64,000 bases of DNA, from NCBI RefSeq assembly GCF_008629685.1, contig NZ_VWSF01000002.1, positions 1 through 64,000 on the forward strand, written 5' to 3'. A model generated the notes under the pieces. The model did no database searches, was not told the origin of the DNA, and saw nothing but the letters and a program-made list of their open reading frames with translations. This DNA comes from Adhaeribacter rhizoryzae (GTDB lineage: Bacteria; Bacteroidota; Bacteroidia; Cytophagales; Hymenobacteraceae). The position numbers were made by a program, and so were the translations under genes. Positions 7,044 through 16,747 of this stretch are shown here, in pieces (the first letter of the stretch is position 1; each line of letters starts with the position of its first letter).

Positions 7044-8303
7044 TTATTCTGATAACGCGGTTGAAATAACCTTTTTGTTGCTGAGGAACAATTGGGCATT
7101 AAATATTAAGTTTTCATCACTCCGGCCTTCCACAGATTGCCAAATTAGTAATAAATTTCTTTTAACCTTGCCCTTAAATATTTCTTCACCTTCCCAACGC
7201 ACGCTTATGGGTTTGTTTAAATTTAGCATGGCATCATTTAAATTTACAAGCACCGTATCGTAGTCCGTTTTTAAAATATTAACTTCATTCTTTTCTAAAG
7301 TAGCAATTAGTTGCCGCCCTGCTTTAGCCTCTGAAGCCGGGACACCCAGCCAGTAAAATCTGTCTTTCACCACATCGTCCTGTTGCCAGACCACTTTCTG
7401 CGGCAACGGATTGCGTTTAAATTTGGCCATCCAGGTAATGGCTACAGTGTCTTGCCGGTTCATCCAATGTGGCCGATCTTGGTGAATCTGGACTTCATGG
7501 GCAAAACCTTTCGGGTCGGTTTGTTTTAAACTATCGAGTAATATTGCCCATTCTTTTGCCAGATCGTTTCGTTTATAGGCTGCATCTTTTCCGCCCATGT
7601 GAATCGTAAATCCAATATTGCGCAGGTTTAATGCGGTGGCATCGCCGGGGTGCCCCGCCATCATGGCCGCCGCTGCCCAATAATCGGCCATTCTGGGGGC
7701 CAACTGAAATACGCCGTCGCCACCTGCCGAATAGCCCAAAACATACACCTTATTGGGGTTCACATCCTCAAAAACAATGGCCGCCTGAATAAGCTGATTC
7801 AAAAAAACATCAATATGATCCTGGTGCCACATGTTCCAGGTGTTGGTGGGGGCACGCGGGGCAACGTAAATGCCTTCTGCCGGGGTGTATAATTTAATTT
7901 GGTTCCGCCATTGTTGGTCGTTTATTGCGGCAGTAGTGCCGCCACCGCCGTGCAGCGAAATATACAAGCTCCGGCCATCCTGCGGCTTTTTGCCAAATAC
8001 CTTATACTCGTACTTAAACTGGTAAGGTCCCGATTTAAATTCTTTTTGTTCCCAGGCCGCTGCCCAGGTATTTTTAATGTAATTACGCTGGTCCTGGAGT
8101 AATAATTTGGTGGCAAGCGCAGCCTGTTTACGGGTTAGCGGCCGCCTGGCAAATGCTTGGTCGGCTAAGTCTGGCCGTAAATTACGATCCTGGGCCAGCC
8201 ATTGCTGTAAGTTTGTTATAACGGGCGGCTTTGGGTAGGCATAACTTTGGGTTATACACAATTGATTTAATAATAAACACAAGAATATAAAGTGTTTCTT
8301 CAT
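7044..8303 (-). CDS. Secreted alpha/beta hydrolase (esterase/peptidase-like)
   Basis: 419 aa with signal peptide (about 1-22, ending SYAYP). The fold is that of PHB-depolymerase/dienelactone-hydrolase-like esterases: oxyanion segment SLHGGGGTT (about 116-124), nucleophile Ser192 in LGYSAGGDG, a likely acid in GGKDAAYKRND, and a likely His in HQDRPHWMN. A C-terminal region (about 320-419) adds a small beta domain. It lies downstream of a SusC/SusD pair on the same strand, separated by a terminator and a gene remnant, so it may act on the same imported substrate at the cell surface or in the periplasm. The exact substrate cannot be read from the sequence. Confidence 0.82.
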   Translation of the reverse strand: MKKHFIFLCLLLNQLCITQSYAYPKPPVITNLQQWLAQDRNLRPDLADQAFARRPLTRKQAALATKLLLQDQRNYIKNTWAAAWEQKEFKSGPYQFKYEYKVFGKKPQDGRSLYISLHGGGGTTAAINDQQWRNQIKLYTPAEGIYVAPRAPTNTWNMWHQDHIDVFLNQLIQAAIVFEDVNPNKVYVLGYSAGGDGVFQLAPRMADYWAAAAMMAGHPGDATALNLRNIGFTIHMGGKDAAYKRNDLAKEWAILLDSLKQTDPKGFAHEVQIHQDRPHWMNRQDTVAITWMAKFKRNPLPQKVVWQQDDVVKDRFYWLGVPASEAKAGRQLIATLEKNEVNILKTDYDTVLVNLNDAMLNLNKPISVRWEGEEIFKGKVKRNLLLIWQSVEGRSDENLIFNAQLFLSNKKVISTALSE

Positions 8304-8369
8304 CTAGCTAATGAAAAGGTACCGAATGGTTGTTTAACAAATAGGTTGTAATATAAGCTTTAATTAAGG

Positions 8370-8531
8370 TTACAAAGTTGGGTCTTGTGCATAGTTTTGC
8401 CACAGTTCAGGCAACGTTTTACCGGTAAGTTTTACCCAGGTATTGGCTGTGTAGGTTCCGGCCCGCAAACCTGCATCTAAAGTATTTATAAATGTTGGAT
8501 AGCTTTCTTTCCAGCCACCCCAGGAACCAGG
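8370..8531 (-). pseudogene. Remnant of a basic-secretory-protein (BSP) family peptidase, C-terminus only
   Basis: About 53 codons on the minus strand ending in TAA at 8370-8372 read like the tail of BSP-family secreted proteins: GLRAGTYTANTW followed by KLTGKTLPELWQNYAQ. The N-terminal catalytic HEXXH part is absent. Sequence upstream of the GSWGGW segment is an unrelated hydrophobic frame without a credible start. It sits between the SusD terminator and the hydrolase, suggesting a deletion that removed most of a peptidase once in this locus. Confidence 0.5.
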
Positions 8532-8599
8532 TAATATCGTAAAGACAGCAGGGAAAAGGCAGGCAGCAGCAATAAAGAAAGCCGGATAAAAACCATAAT

Positions 8600-8637
8600 A
8601 AAAAGGCTCCGAAATATTACTATAACGGAGCCTTTTT
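8600..8637 (-). terminator. Intrinsic terminator after susD
   Basis: Perfect 12-bp stem aaaaaggctccg (8600-8611) / cggagccttttt (8626-8637) with a 14-nt loop. The T-run reads correctly on the minus strand, 19 bp after the SusD stop codon; the symmetrical A/T ends make it work on both strands. Confidence 0.85.
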
Positions 8638-8656
8638 ATTAAGTAATAATTACTAA

Positions 8657-10309
8657 TTATAATCCTTCATAACCACTGTTCTGCTTCAAATTAGTATTCA
8701 GAATAGTTTGTCGTCTTGGAACAGGATATAATTCTCTGAATTTAGCACTTGGTTTGTGATCCCACCAGGAAGCAGTGGCAAATTTACCAAACCGGATTAA
8801 GTCTTGCCGGCGCCAGCCTTCAAAAATAAACTCCCGGCCTCTTTCGGCTAATAGTTCGTCTAGGGTTAAAGTTGCGGTAGTATATTGCACAGTTGCCCAA
8901 TCTGCGGGGGCAAAAGCCCGGCTTTTAACCGTATTAATTAACTGAACGGCCTCGGCAGTAGCATTGCCGCCATTTTTACGCATTATGGCTTCGGCTTTAG
9001 CAAAATAAACCCACGAAAGACGATATAAAACCCAGTCGGTACTATTATAACTTGGATGAGCCAAATCACCTAATTTATATTTATTAAACCGTACGCCGCT
9101 GTTTTCTTCTCCCGTGTTCATATTGGTTTCCAGGGTATTTGGGTCCTGGCCGGGTTGCAGGGTTTTATTTCTTCTGATATTATCTACAAACACCAGGGGT
9201 TGTCCATCGTACTCATTGCCGCCCGAAGCAAGCACTGGTTTGGTAGGATCGCTAAAGCGGAACTGCGGCCCTTCTAATATCCACTCTTTTTTTCGTAAGT
9301 CGTTATCCGCGAAAGTAGTATAAACGCCCGGAATAACTACTACCCCATCGTTTCCGTTACGGCCGCCGCCGTAAATGTCGCGCTGGTTGAAATAAAAGAA
9401 ATCTCCTGGCCATTGCGGCGCAAAACTGCCCTTCTGAAAATCGTAAGCAATGCCAAATAGAATTTCTTTAGACGTGTGATTGGTAGGTTTATAGGTATCG
9501 GTAATATTGGGGTCTAAAGCAGCAGGCCCGCTTATGCCGCCAGCGGCGCCCGAAATTAGCTTATCAGCGGCCGCAATAGCATCATCCCACCTGGCGGTGC
9601 CTGTCCATACTTCGGCATTCAGGTATAATTCTACCAGCATTGCATAACCACCCGCCTGGCTCATCCGGCCATGCATTTCCCTCGATAAAATTGGGGCCTT
9701 ATCAATATTATCTTTTATCTCTTTCTCAATAAAATTAAATACCTCTGTGCGCGACTGAGTAGGGGGACTAATGGGCTCTCCAACTTTAGTTACAATAGGC
9801 ACATTGCCCCACAAATCCATTATTTTAAGGTAATGATACGCTCTTAATAGCTTTAATTCGGCTATATAAGCATCTTTTTCAGCTTGCGTAATACCCATAC
9901 TGGCAATACTTTTTGCCTCTATATTTTCAATGGGGCTGGTACACAAACCCATGCCCCACCACATTAGCCGCCAGGCGCCGTTAATAGTACCGTCATCGGG
10001 TGTCCATTCGTGGTAATGCAACCGTATCCAGTTACCTCCATCAAAGCCATGGCGTCCTTTAGTGGGCCACGCTAACTGATCAGCTGAAAGTTCGTTTAAC
10101 CGCCAGTAACCGTCCTGGCCAGGTGAACTCCAGGCATTGGCGTGGGTATAAGGCCTTAACACCGCCGATATTACTTCATTTTTGTTGTTATAGAAGTTAC
10201 TATCCTCAATTTGATCGTAAAGAGTCTCTTCCAGATCAGTACAGGCATTTATTGCCATAAAAGGCAGTACCAACGCCGCTATTTTTACTAATTTATGTAT
10301 ACGCTTCAT
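8657..10309 (-). CDS. SusD/RagB family nutrient-binding lipoprotein
   Basis: 550-aa surface lipoprotein; lipobox AINAC puts the acylated Cys at residue 23. An N-terminal SusD-like helical TPR region (about 30-250, with LRAYHYLKIMDLWGNVPIV) is followed by the RagB/SusD C-terminal domain, with FAKAEAIMR and LLAERGREFIFEGWRRQDLIRF near the end. In Sus systems it caps the SusC channel and binds the glycan or peptide. It is encoded 11 bp after SusC in the same operon and is followed by a strong terminator. Confidence 0.93.
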   Translation of the reverse strand: MKRIHKLVKIAALVLPFMAINACTDLEETLYDQIEDSNFYNNKNEVISAVLRPYTHANAWSSPGQDGYWRLNELSADQLAWPTKGRHGFDGGNWIRLHYHEWTPDDGTINGAWRLMWWGMGLCTSPIENIEAKSIASMGITQAEKDAYIAELKLLRAYHYLKIMDLWGNVPIVTKVGEPISPPTQSRTEVFNFIEKEIKDNIDKAPILSREMHGRMSQAGGYAMLVELYLNAEVWTGTARWDDAIAAADKLISGAAGGISGPAALDPNITDTYKPTNHTSKEILFGIAYDFQKGSFAPQWPGDFFYFNQRDIYGGGRNGNDGVVVIPGVYTTFADNDLRKKEWILEGPQFRFSDPTKPVLASGGNEYDGQPLVFVDNIRRNKTLQPGQDPNTLETNMNTGEENSGVRFNKYKLGDLAHPSYNSTDWVLYRLSWVYFAKAEAIMRKNGGNATAEAVQLINTVKSRAFAPADWATVQYTTATLTLDELLAERGREFIFEGWRRQDLIRFGKFATASWWDHKPSAKFRELYPVPRRQTILNTNLKQNSGYEGL

Positions 10310-10320
10310 TTATTTAATCT

Positions 10321-13300
10321 TTAAAAACCTACGCTAAGTCCGATTAGGAATGATCTGGTATTAGGATAAATATCTAAACCCTGGATGCCTGGGCCAAGAC
10401 CGGTAACACCTATATAATCAGGGTCGGTGCCGGTATAACCCGTGATGGTAGCTAAGTTTGCCCCGGTAGCATAAACCCGTAAGTTGCGCACATACGATGT
10501 GTTTAATTTAAAGTCATAGCTTAAGGTAACTTCGTCTACTTTTAAATGATCGCCTTTTTCTATAAAATAATCAGAATATTGGAGCGATTGACCAGCTAGT
10601 TCGGCATACTTGCCAAAGGCACTATTGAGTACGTTGGTACCAGCCACAGTATTACCATATTGAATTGCCTGGGCATTTAGAATATCGTAGCCAAACCGGC
10701 CTCTGAGAAATACCCGCAAGCCTAAGTTTTTATAACGAAAGTCGTTGGTTAAGGAGGCAAAGTACTTAGGAACCGCATTGCCAATTACAGCCAGGTCGGT
10801 TACATTGGGATCTACTGACCGGTTTATTTGATTAGCCGGTACCTTAGAACCATCCCGTTTGTAGAAAAGCCAATTTCCTTTGTCATCGAAACCGGCAAAA
10901 CGCTTGCCCACAAATTCTCCTATTTTACCGCCCTCACGGGTTAAAATAGCATCGCCCATAGCGCCCGGGCCCGGAATACCCCCAAATGTTCTTTCCTGCG
11001 CTTTGTACACGTCGTTAGAAAAAGACTCTAATCTGGAACTGGCAGTACTTCCTATTAAATCAACGTTCCAGGTAAAATCCTGTACTTTCATAGCTTGGGC
11101 ATTCAAGGTCAGCTCTATTCCTTTACCAACCAAGGTGCCTACATTCGCATTAATATTATCTAAGACAAATGGCGGTTGTTGCGATTGGTAATTCCCTAGT
11201 AAATCCACAATCCGGCGCTGAAATACATCAATGGAACCACCTAAACGGTTATTCAGGAGGCTAAAGTCCAGACCAACGTTTATTTCGTGTTTTTCTTCCC
11301 ATTTTAAATCAGGATTTGGGTTCCGGGTAGGGCCATACGTTTCGCGGTAAATACCATCCGGGAAAAGATAAGAACCGCCGCCACCTAACGTTACCAACGA
11401 ATTGTAATTGCCAATTTCCTGGTTACCGGTAACACCATAACCTGCTCTGAATTTCAGATTGTCTATGAAAGTAACTGCATCCATAAAGTCTTCGTTGGTA
11501 ATATTCCAACCTACCGAAACCGCCGGGAAATTACCCCACTTGTTATTGGCCCCAAAACGCGAAGTGCCCTCACGCCGCAGAATCAAAGACAATAAATATT
11601 TATTATTAAAGGAATAATTGGCTCTTCCGAAAAAAGCAATTAATTTATTATCGTTTTTAAAGCTTCCTAATCCCGATTTTCCGAGTCGCAATTGGCTACC
11701 GGTGCCTAAGTTATTTTCCTGGAAAATATCGTTTACAAAGCCGCGATTATTACCATCGAATCCCTCATTAACAAAATACTGATAACTATAGCCCACTACC
11801 GCATTTAAGGAATGGTTACCCGCTATGGTGGTGTTATAATCAATAGTGGGTTCAAAGGTGTAGTTATTGCTTAAAGAAGTACTTCTGGAAGCATAACCTC
11901 CTCCTGGGGCATCACCGTTTTCCAAAGAAGATTCAGAGGCTAACAGCCGGTAGGCACCGTCTAAAATGTTATTGCGCTGTACTGCCAAAAATACCGATGC
12001 TCTTAAGTTTTTTAAGGTTTCTAAAGAAAACTTCGCATCGGCAGAACTGGTTTGCTGTTGCCGTTTATTTGTTTCTTGGGCTAACCTGGCCACCTGGTTG
12101 GTGGTGGTTGGTTCAAAAAAGTAAGTTCCATCTTGGTTGTAAAGCGATTGGGTAGGGTTTCTTTGCAGAGAACTTTCCCAGCCACCACCGCCAAGCAAAT
12201 TGGCATTGTTAAAGTTAGTGGCTAAGTTTATTTGAGCAGATAAACGATCCTGGAAGCCAGTGTGGTTAATACTAATACGTCCGCCGTATTGTTTACGCTC
12301 GTTTTCGCGGGCTATTCCTTGCAAATCCTGGTAAAAAATACTGGCGCGGTAAGTTGTATTTTCGCCTCCGCCCGATAGCGCCAGGTTATGATTTTGAGTT
12401 AGATTTTTCTTATTAAGCAGCAACCCGTACCAATCTGTACTGGCACCCAGATCTGGTCTGTTCCAAATTTTATCGGCAACTCTGGCCCGCCATTGTTCCG
12501 CCGTCATAAAATCAGGCCGATCTCTTTCGTATTCTTTTCTGAAATAGGTATTATAATCGAACTGCGCCTTGCCGGCTTTACCTTTCTTGGTGGTAACTAA
12601 TATTACCCCACCATTAGCCCGGGTACCGTAAATAGCGGCTGCCGAACCATCTTTTAAAACACTTATAGATTCTATATCGTCTTGTTGCAGCAAATCCAGG
12701 TTACCGCCCGGAATACCATCAATTACAACCAAAGGGCTGTTACCGCCATTTATAGAACCAACTCCTCTTAATTGAATGGCAACCCCTGTATTAGGGTTAG
12801 AACTACTTCTGGTAATAACCAGTCCGGCTACTTTTCCTTGTACTAAATCTAACGCATTACGGGCACCCGATTGCCGGAACTCTTCTTGCGTTACGTTAGC
12901 TACGGCAGCGGTTACTTCTTCGCGGCGTTGCGTTCCATAACCAACCACAACTACCTCTTCCAAGGCTTTGGCATCTTCCCTTAAAGTTACGTTTACCGTT
13001 GTCCGGTTACCTACCGCAACATCTTGGGCGGTATAGCCAACAAAAGTAAAGGTAAGCACATCTTGCCCGGCGGGTATTTCAATTGAATATCTGCCATCAG
13101 GGTCGGTAGAAGTACCCGTATTGGTGCCTTTTACCACCACTGTTACGCCCGGTAGCGCTGAATTATCAGAAGCAGCAGTAACCCGGCCCGATACTTGTTT
13201 CTGCGCAAATGCAGCGGAAGAAGCAAAAAGAAGAAATAGGAAAGCAAAAACACATTTTAAAATTTTACTTTTCTCTGATTGCCCTGCTGGTGCCACCATC

Positions 13301-13332
13301 GAAAATTTAACCTTTGGTAAAGGATTTTTCAT
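10321..13332 (-). CDS. SusC/RagA family TonB-linked outer-membrane transporter
   Basis: 1003 aa. Signal peptide (about 25-44, ending AAFAQ, after a charged extension starting MKNPLPKVKF), carboxypeptidase-like domain (about 46-115, VSGRVTAASDNSALPGVTVV), TonB box region EEVVVVGYGTQRREEVTAAV, plug with the SusC signature DIESISVLKDGSAAAIYGTR, and a 22-strand barrel ending in VGF. It imports the ligand delivered by the SusD partner. It is first in the operon SusC-SusD; the 610 bp upstream should carry the promoter. No sigma/anti-sigma pair is adjacent, and the protein lacks an N-terminal STN signalling domain. Confidence 0.95.
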   Translation of the reverse strand: MKNPLPKVKFSMVAPAGQSEKSKILKCVFAFLFLLFASSAAFAQKQVSGRVTAASDNSALPGVTVVVKGTNTGTSTDPDGRYSIEIPAGQDVLTFTFVGYTAQDVAVGNRTTVNVTLREDAKALEEVVVVGYGTQRREEVTAAVANVTQEEFRQSGARNALDLVQGKVAGLVITRSSSNPNTGVAIQLRGVGSINGGNSPLVVIDGIPGGNLDLLQQDDIESISVLKDGSAAAIYGTRANGGVILVTTKKGKAGKAQFDYNTYFRKEYERDRPDFMTAEQWRARVADKIWNRPDLGASTDWYGLLLNKKNLTQNHNLALSGGGENTTYRASIFYQDLQGIARENERKQYGGRISINHTGFQDRLSAQINLATNFNNANLLGGGGWESSLQRNPTQSLYNQDGTYFFEPTTTNQVARLAQETNKRQQQTSSADAKFSLETLKNLRASVFLAVQRNNILDGAYRLLASESSLENGDAPGGGYASRSTSLSNNYTFEPTIDYNTTIAGNHSLNAVVGYSYQYFVNEGFDGNNRGFVNDIFQENNLGTGSQLRLGKSGLGSFKNDNKLIAFFGRANYSFNNKYLLSLILRREGTSRFGANNKWGNFPAVSVGWNITNEDFMDAVTFIDNLKFRAGYGVTGNQEIGNYNSLVTLGGGGSYLFPDGIYRETYGPTRNPNPDLKWEEKHEINVGLDFSLLNNRLGGSIDVFQRRIVDLLGNYQSQQPPFVLDNINANVGTLVGKGIELTLNAQAMKVQDFTWNVDLIGSTASSRLESFSNDVYKAQERTFGGIPGPGAMGDAILTREGGKIGEFVGKRFAGFDDKGNWLFYKRDGSKVPANQINRSVDPNVTDLAVIGNAVPKYFASLTNDFRYKNLGLRVFLRGRFGYDILNAQAIQYGNTVAGTNVLNSAFGKYAELAGQSLQYSDYFIEKGDHLKVDEVTLSYDFKLNTSYVRNLRVYATGANLATITGYTGTDPDYIGVTGLGPGIQGLDIYPNTRSFLIGLSVGF

Positions 13333-13339
13333 TTTTTAA

Positions 13340-13844
13340 TTTGTTTGCGATTAACTCTGAAATTTAAAAAATAACAATAGGTAAAAATGTTGTTCACACC
13401 GGTACGGGCATAACAACCAGGACAGACCGAAAAAGCGGGGCTGCCGGGGAGCTTTAATGTAATTAAGATTTAAGGGGGGAGAAGTAAATTTTCGTTTTTA
13501 CATATATGATTTCTCGGTTTAGTGAAAAATAAAGATTTAATATAATTCTGGATAAATGTAATCACAAAATATTTTACGAAACAAGTATTTTGTTAGCAAA
13601 TATTTAATAGTACAGGACTATCTATAGTAAAAATTTAATATATTAATTGCCGCTTGCCGATGACTATACGTAGAAATTTGCGTAATAGATTAATTGTAGG
13701 AGCGTTAGCTGGTTAAATAATTGTGGTAAAAGAAAGTGCCCTTTTTACCTTCTTTATAAACTTAACTCGTAGCTGTAATAAGTAATAATATTGAAGCAGA
13801 ATGTTGGATAAGGTATAAGCCAGCTTATTCTTGATTAAAAACAG
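13340..13844. other. Non-coding upstream region of the susC operon
   Basis: AT-rich after the first 150 bases, with no supported gene and no obvious repeat. It must hold the promoter for the minus-strand SusC/SusD operon, but I cannot single out one element. Confidence 0.4.
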
Positions 13845-13874
13845 AAACCCGGCCAATATTTATCAGTCGGGTTT
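13845..13874 (-). terminator. Intrinsic terminator of the PH-like membrane protein gene
   Basis: Stem aaacccg (13845-13851) / cgggttt (13868-13874), 16-nt loop, followed on the minus strand by a T-rich tract (tctgttttt). Confidence 0.65.
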
Positions 13875-13946
13875 GTGTTTTTAATAAAATAACGTAATAT
13901 TTTACTTATTCAGGCAGTTGCTGAATCAGGTATTTAATTATTAAGA

Positions 13947-14435
13947 TTAATGCCGGTTATTAGGGCCTTCCGTCAGTTCAATATCAAACTTTAGGGCCAT
14001 GTTGTGCAGTTGCTCTTTAATAAGCTTTAAGTTGCGCCGCCGGCGAATTAATTTTAAATCCAGCAAGTGGCGCTCGCCATTTTTCATGGTTAGTTTCAGT
14101 GCGAAGGTAGCAATATGCATGGCAGCTATTTCGGCCAGCGGAATAACTATTTTCTTCCGGAAATGGCCTTGCTTCTGCACAATATAATCGGGCGTGATCT
14201 CAAAATAAGCCTGGGTGCCAAATACGGAGGTGTTCTGCGATAAAATATAGCAAAGGTAGCCCAGCGCCAGAATCAGAAACAGGTAATACAAAAAGTTATT
14301 GTCGTTGGTGGGGTTATCCCCAAAAAGCATAAAAAGCGCGCTGATAATCCAGAAAAAAACCAGCATTAATTGTACCCCAAAAGATAAACGGGCATTACGG
14401 GAAGGTCTTAATCCCACACGAACCAAAGATCTCAT
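13947..14435 (-). CDS. Small membrane protein with PH-like cytosolic domain
   Basis: 162 aa. Two membrane helices lie at about 22-40 and 48-66 (LMLVFFWIISALFMLF and FLYYLFLILALGYLCYIL), followed by a soluble beta-rich domain (about 75-155) with the strand pattern YFEITPDYIVQKQG / KIVIPLAEIAAMHI / KLTMKNGERHLLDL seen in bacterial pleckstrin-homology-like (bPH) proteins. Function unknown. It is transcribed alone, ending in its own terminator, 104 bp after an OsmC gene on the same strand. Confidence 0.7.
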   Translation of the reverse strand: MRSLVRVGLRPSRNARLSFGVQLMLVFFWIISALFMLFGDNPTNDNNFLYYLFLILALGYLCYILSQNTSVFGTQAYFEITPDYIVQKQGHFRKKIVIPLAEIAAMHIATFALKLTMKNGERHLLDLKLIRRRRNLKLIKEQLHNMALKFDIELTEGPNNRH

Positions 14436-14539
14436 TCGTTATGTTTTAATTAAATTAACCGTGAAGATAGGAAAAAAAGCTTTCTTCGGTGTTTGGAAAA
14501 AATTGCTTTTAAGGCTGTTTCCGGTAATGCCCATTAATT

Positions 14540-14974
14540 TTATCTTTTTAAAGTAGCGGTTAGTTTTATTTCGGGCACAGCTTTCAGCGCAGCCGAGATT
14601 GGGCATTTTTCTTTTGCTTCCTGGGCATGTTGCTGAAATTCAGCTTCATCCATGCCTTCTACTTCGCCTTCGGTATTTAATTCTATTAATTTAATTACGG
14701 GGCCGTTATCGGTTACATCCAGGTGTACGGTAGCATCGGTCATAATGCGGGTAGCGGGTTTACCGGCTTTTTCGAGCAGGCTGCTCAAAAACATAGAAAA
14801 ACAGCCGGCGTGGGCCGCCCCAATTAATTCTTCTGGGTTGGTACCGGTATCGTCGCCTTCAAAACGGGTTTTAAAAGAATAAGGGCCGTTCAAGGCGCCG
14901 CTTTTCGACGAAATATTGCCTTTACCATCTTTTAAGCCACCGTGCCAGATAGCATTTGCTTTGCTTTTTATCAT
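14540..14974 (-). CDS. OsmC family peroxiredoxin
   Basis: Thiol-dependent organic hydroperoxide reductase of the OsmC/Ohr family, cytoplasmic, 144 aa (usual length). Both catalytic Cys are present: Cys58 in AAHAGCFSM and Cys124 in KEKCPISAAL; the conserved NPEELIGAAHAGC and the Arg in SFKTRFEG are also there. The motif order matches the OsmC branch rather than Ohr. Single gene; ATG at 14974 gives the usual N-terminus (MIKSKANAIWHGG). Confidence 0.94.
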   Translation of the reverse strand: MIKSKANAIWHGGLKDGKGNISSKSGALNGPYSFKTRFEGDDTGTNPEELIGAAHAGCFSMFLSSLLEKAGKPATRIMTDATVHLDVTDNGPVIKLIELNTEGEVEGMDEAEFQQHAQEAKEKCPISAALKAVPEIKLTATLKR

Positions 14975-15174
14975 AATAATATGTTTAAGGGTTTAATTAT
15001 AGGTTTATTTAATTTTTACTCTTACTCTAAAACTTTGCCGGTAGTTTATAAATTTTTTAGCTGCGGCCCAATTTCCAGTTCCGATATTTTTATTTTTAAA
15101 ATGCCCGGTAATTATAGCGTTCCTGTTAATTTAGCAGTTTATTAAAAAAAGAGCAGCACAACAATTGGCCGGAT

Positions 15175-16671
15175 ATGGGTATAAAAGCCTTTTTGAGTAA
15201 ACCCCTGGCGGCGGCTACGCACCGCCGGAATAATTTGTGGATGCAGCAACCGGTAGCAACCCAGGCATTACTATTTAAGCAATTAATTTCCAGGGCGGCT
15301 AATACGGCTTTTGGCCGCGACCACGGCTTTGCTAAAATTAAATCTCACGCCGATTACGTGCAGGCCGTACCGGTACGCGATTACGAAGGCTTGAAAAACT
15401 ATTTTGACCGCATAAAAAAAGGCGAACCGGATATTATGTGGCCGGGCAAACCTATTTACCTGGCCAAAACATCTGGCACAACTTCGGGTACCAAATATAT
15501 TCCCATAACCCGCGATTCTATTCCTAACCATATAAACGGAGCCAAAGAAGCGCTGCTGAATTATATTTACGAAACCGGTAAAGCCCATTTTCTGAATGGT
15601 AAGCTTATATTTTTATCGGGTAGTCCGGAACTGGAAGAAGTGGGCGGCATTAAGACCGGTCGTTTATCGGGTATAGCTAACCACCACGTGCCGGGGTATT
15701 TACGCACCAACCAGTTGCCCTCTTACAAAACCAATTGCATCGAAGATTGGGAAACCAAGCTGGATGCAATTATTGACGAAACCCTGCACCGCAAACTGAC
15801 TTTAATATCGGGTATTCCGCCTTGGGTGCAAATGTATTTCGATAAAATAATCCAACGCACGGGTCGGCCCATAAAAGATGTTTTTCCGGATTTTTCGTTG
15901 TTTGTGTACGGCGGCGTTAATTTTGCGCCTTATCAAGCTAAATTATTTCAAACCATTGGCCGGCCCGTCGATTCCATCGAACTTTTTCCGGCTTCGGAAG
16001 GATTTTTCGCGTACCAGAACCAGCAACACGACCCCGGATTATTGCTTCTCCTGAACAGCGGCATTTTTTACGAGTTTATTCCGGCCGATGAATATTTTAA
16101 TTCCAACCCAACGCGTTTAACCATTGAGCAAGTACAAACAGGCGTTAATTATGCCTTAGTAGTGAGCAGCAACGCTGGCTTGTGGAGTTACTCGTTGGGC
16201 GATACCGTTAAGTTTACTTCTACCAGGCCTTATAAGTTGGTGGTGTCGGGGCGCATCAAGCATTTTATTTCGGCGTTTGGCGAGCACGTTATTGGCGAAG
16301 AAGTAGAAAAAGCATTGCAGCAAACGGTTGCTAAATTTCCGGAGGTTGAAATAATTGAGTTTACCGTAGCACCATTGGTAAGCGCCGGCGAAGGGCAATC
16401 GCATCACGAGTGGCTCGTCGCATTCTCGCGGCCGCCGCAAAATCTGGCTGCTTTCGAGAAAGAACTGGATTGGCAGCTTCGGCAACAGAATACTTATTAC
16501 GACGATTTAATTTCGGGCAATATTCTGGCTACTTTAAAAGTGAAAGTATTACCGGCCAATGCCTTTCAGGAATATATGCGCACCATTGGCAAACTGGGCG
16601 GCCAGAACAAAGTGCCCCGCCTGAGCAACGACCGGAATATTGCCGATAAATTAATTGCCCAGAATAATTAG
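15175..16671 (+). CDS. GH3 (auxin-responsive promoter) family acyl-adenylate enzyme
   Basis: 498-aa member of the bacterial GH3 family, related to plant acyl-acid amido synthetases of the adenylate-forming superfamily. The ATP-binding motif AKTSGTTSGTKYIPIT is at about 98-113, with FVYGGVNFAPY and SEGFFAYQ in the middle and GEHVIGEEVEKAL in the mobile C-terminal domain. Such proteins are common and conserved in Bacteroidota, but their substrate is unknown. It is followed by dxr after 76 bp on the same strand. Confidence 0.88.
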   Translation: MGIKAFLSKPLAAATHRRNNLWMQQPVATQALLFKQLISRAANTAFGRDHGFAKIKSHADYVQAVPVRDYEGLKNYFDRIKKGEPDIMWPGKPIYLAKTSGTTSGTKYIPITRDSIPNHINGAKEALLNYIYETGKAHFLNGKLIFLSGSPELEEVGGIKTGRLSGIANHHVPGYLRTNQLPSYKTNCIEDWETKLDAIIDETLHRKLTLISGIPPWVQMYFDKIIQRTGRPIKDVFPDFSLFVYGGVNFAPYQAKLFQTIGRPVDSIELFPASEGFFAYQNQQHDPGLLLLLNSGIFYEFIPADEYFNSNPTRLTIEQVQTGVNYALVVSSNAGLWSYSLGDTVKFTSTRPYKLVVSGRIKHFISAFGEHVIGEEVEKALQQTVAKFPEVEIIEFTVAPLVSAGEGQSHHEWLVAFSRPPQNLAAFEKELDWQLRQQNTYYDDLISGNILATLKVKVLPANAFQEYMRTIGKLGGQNKVPRLSNDRNIADKLIAQNN

Positions 16672-16747
16672 CATTAGCATAATAAGGAGTAGCTAAAACT
16701 TCTCCCGAAAATATACAAGCGCTACGGCGCAATTTTGAAAGAACAGC

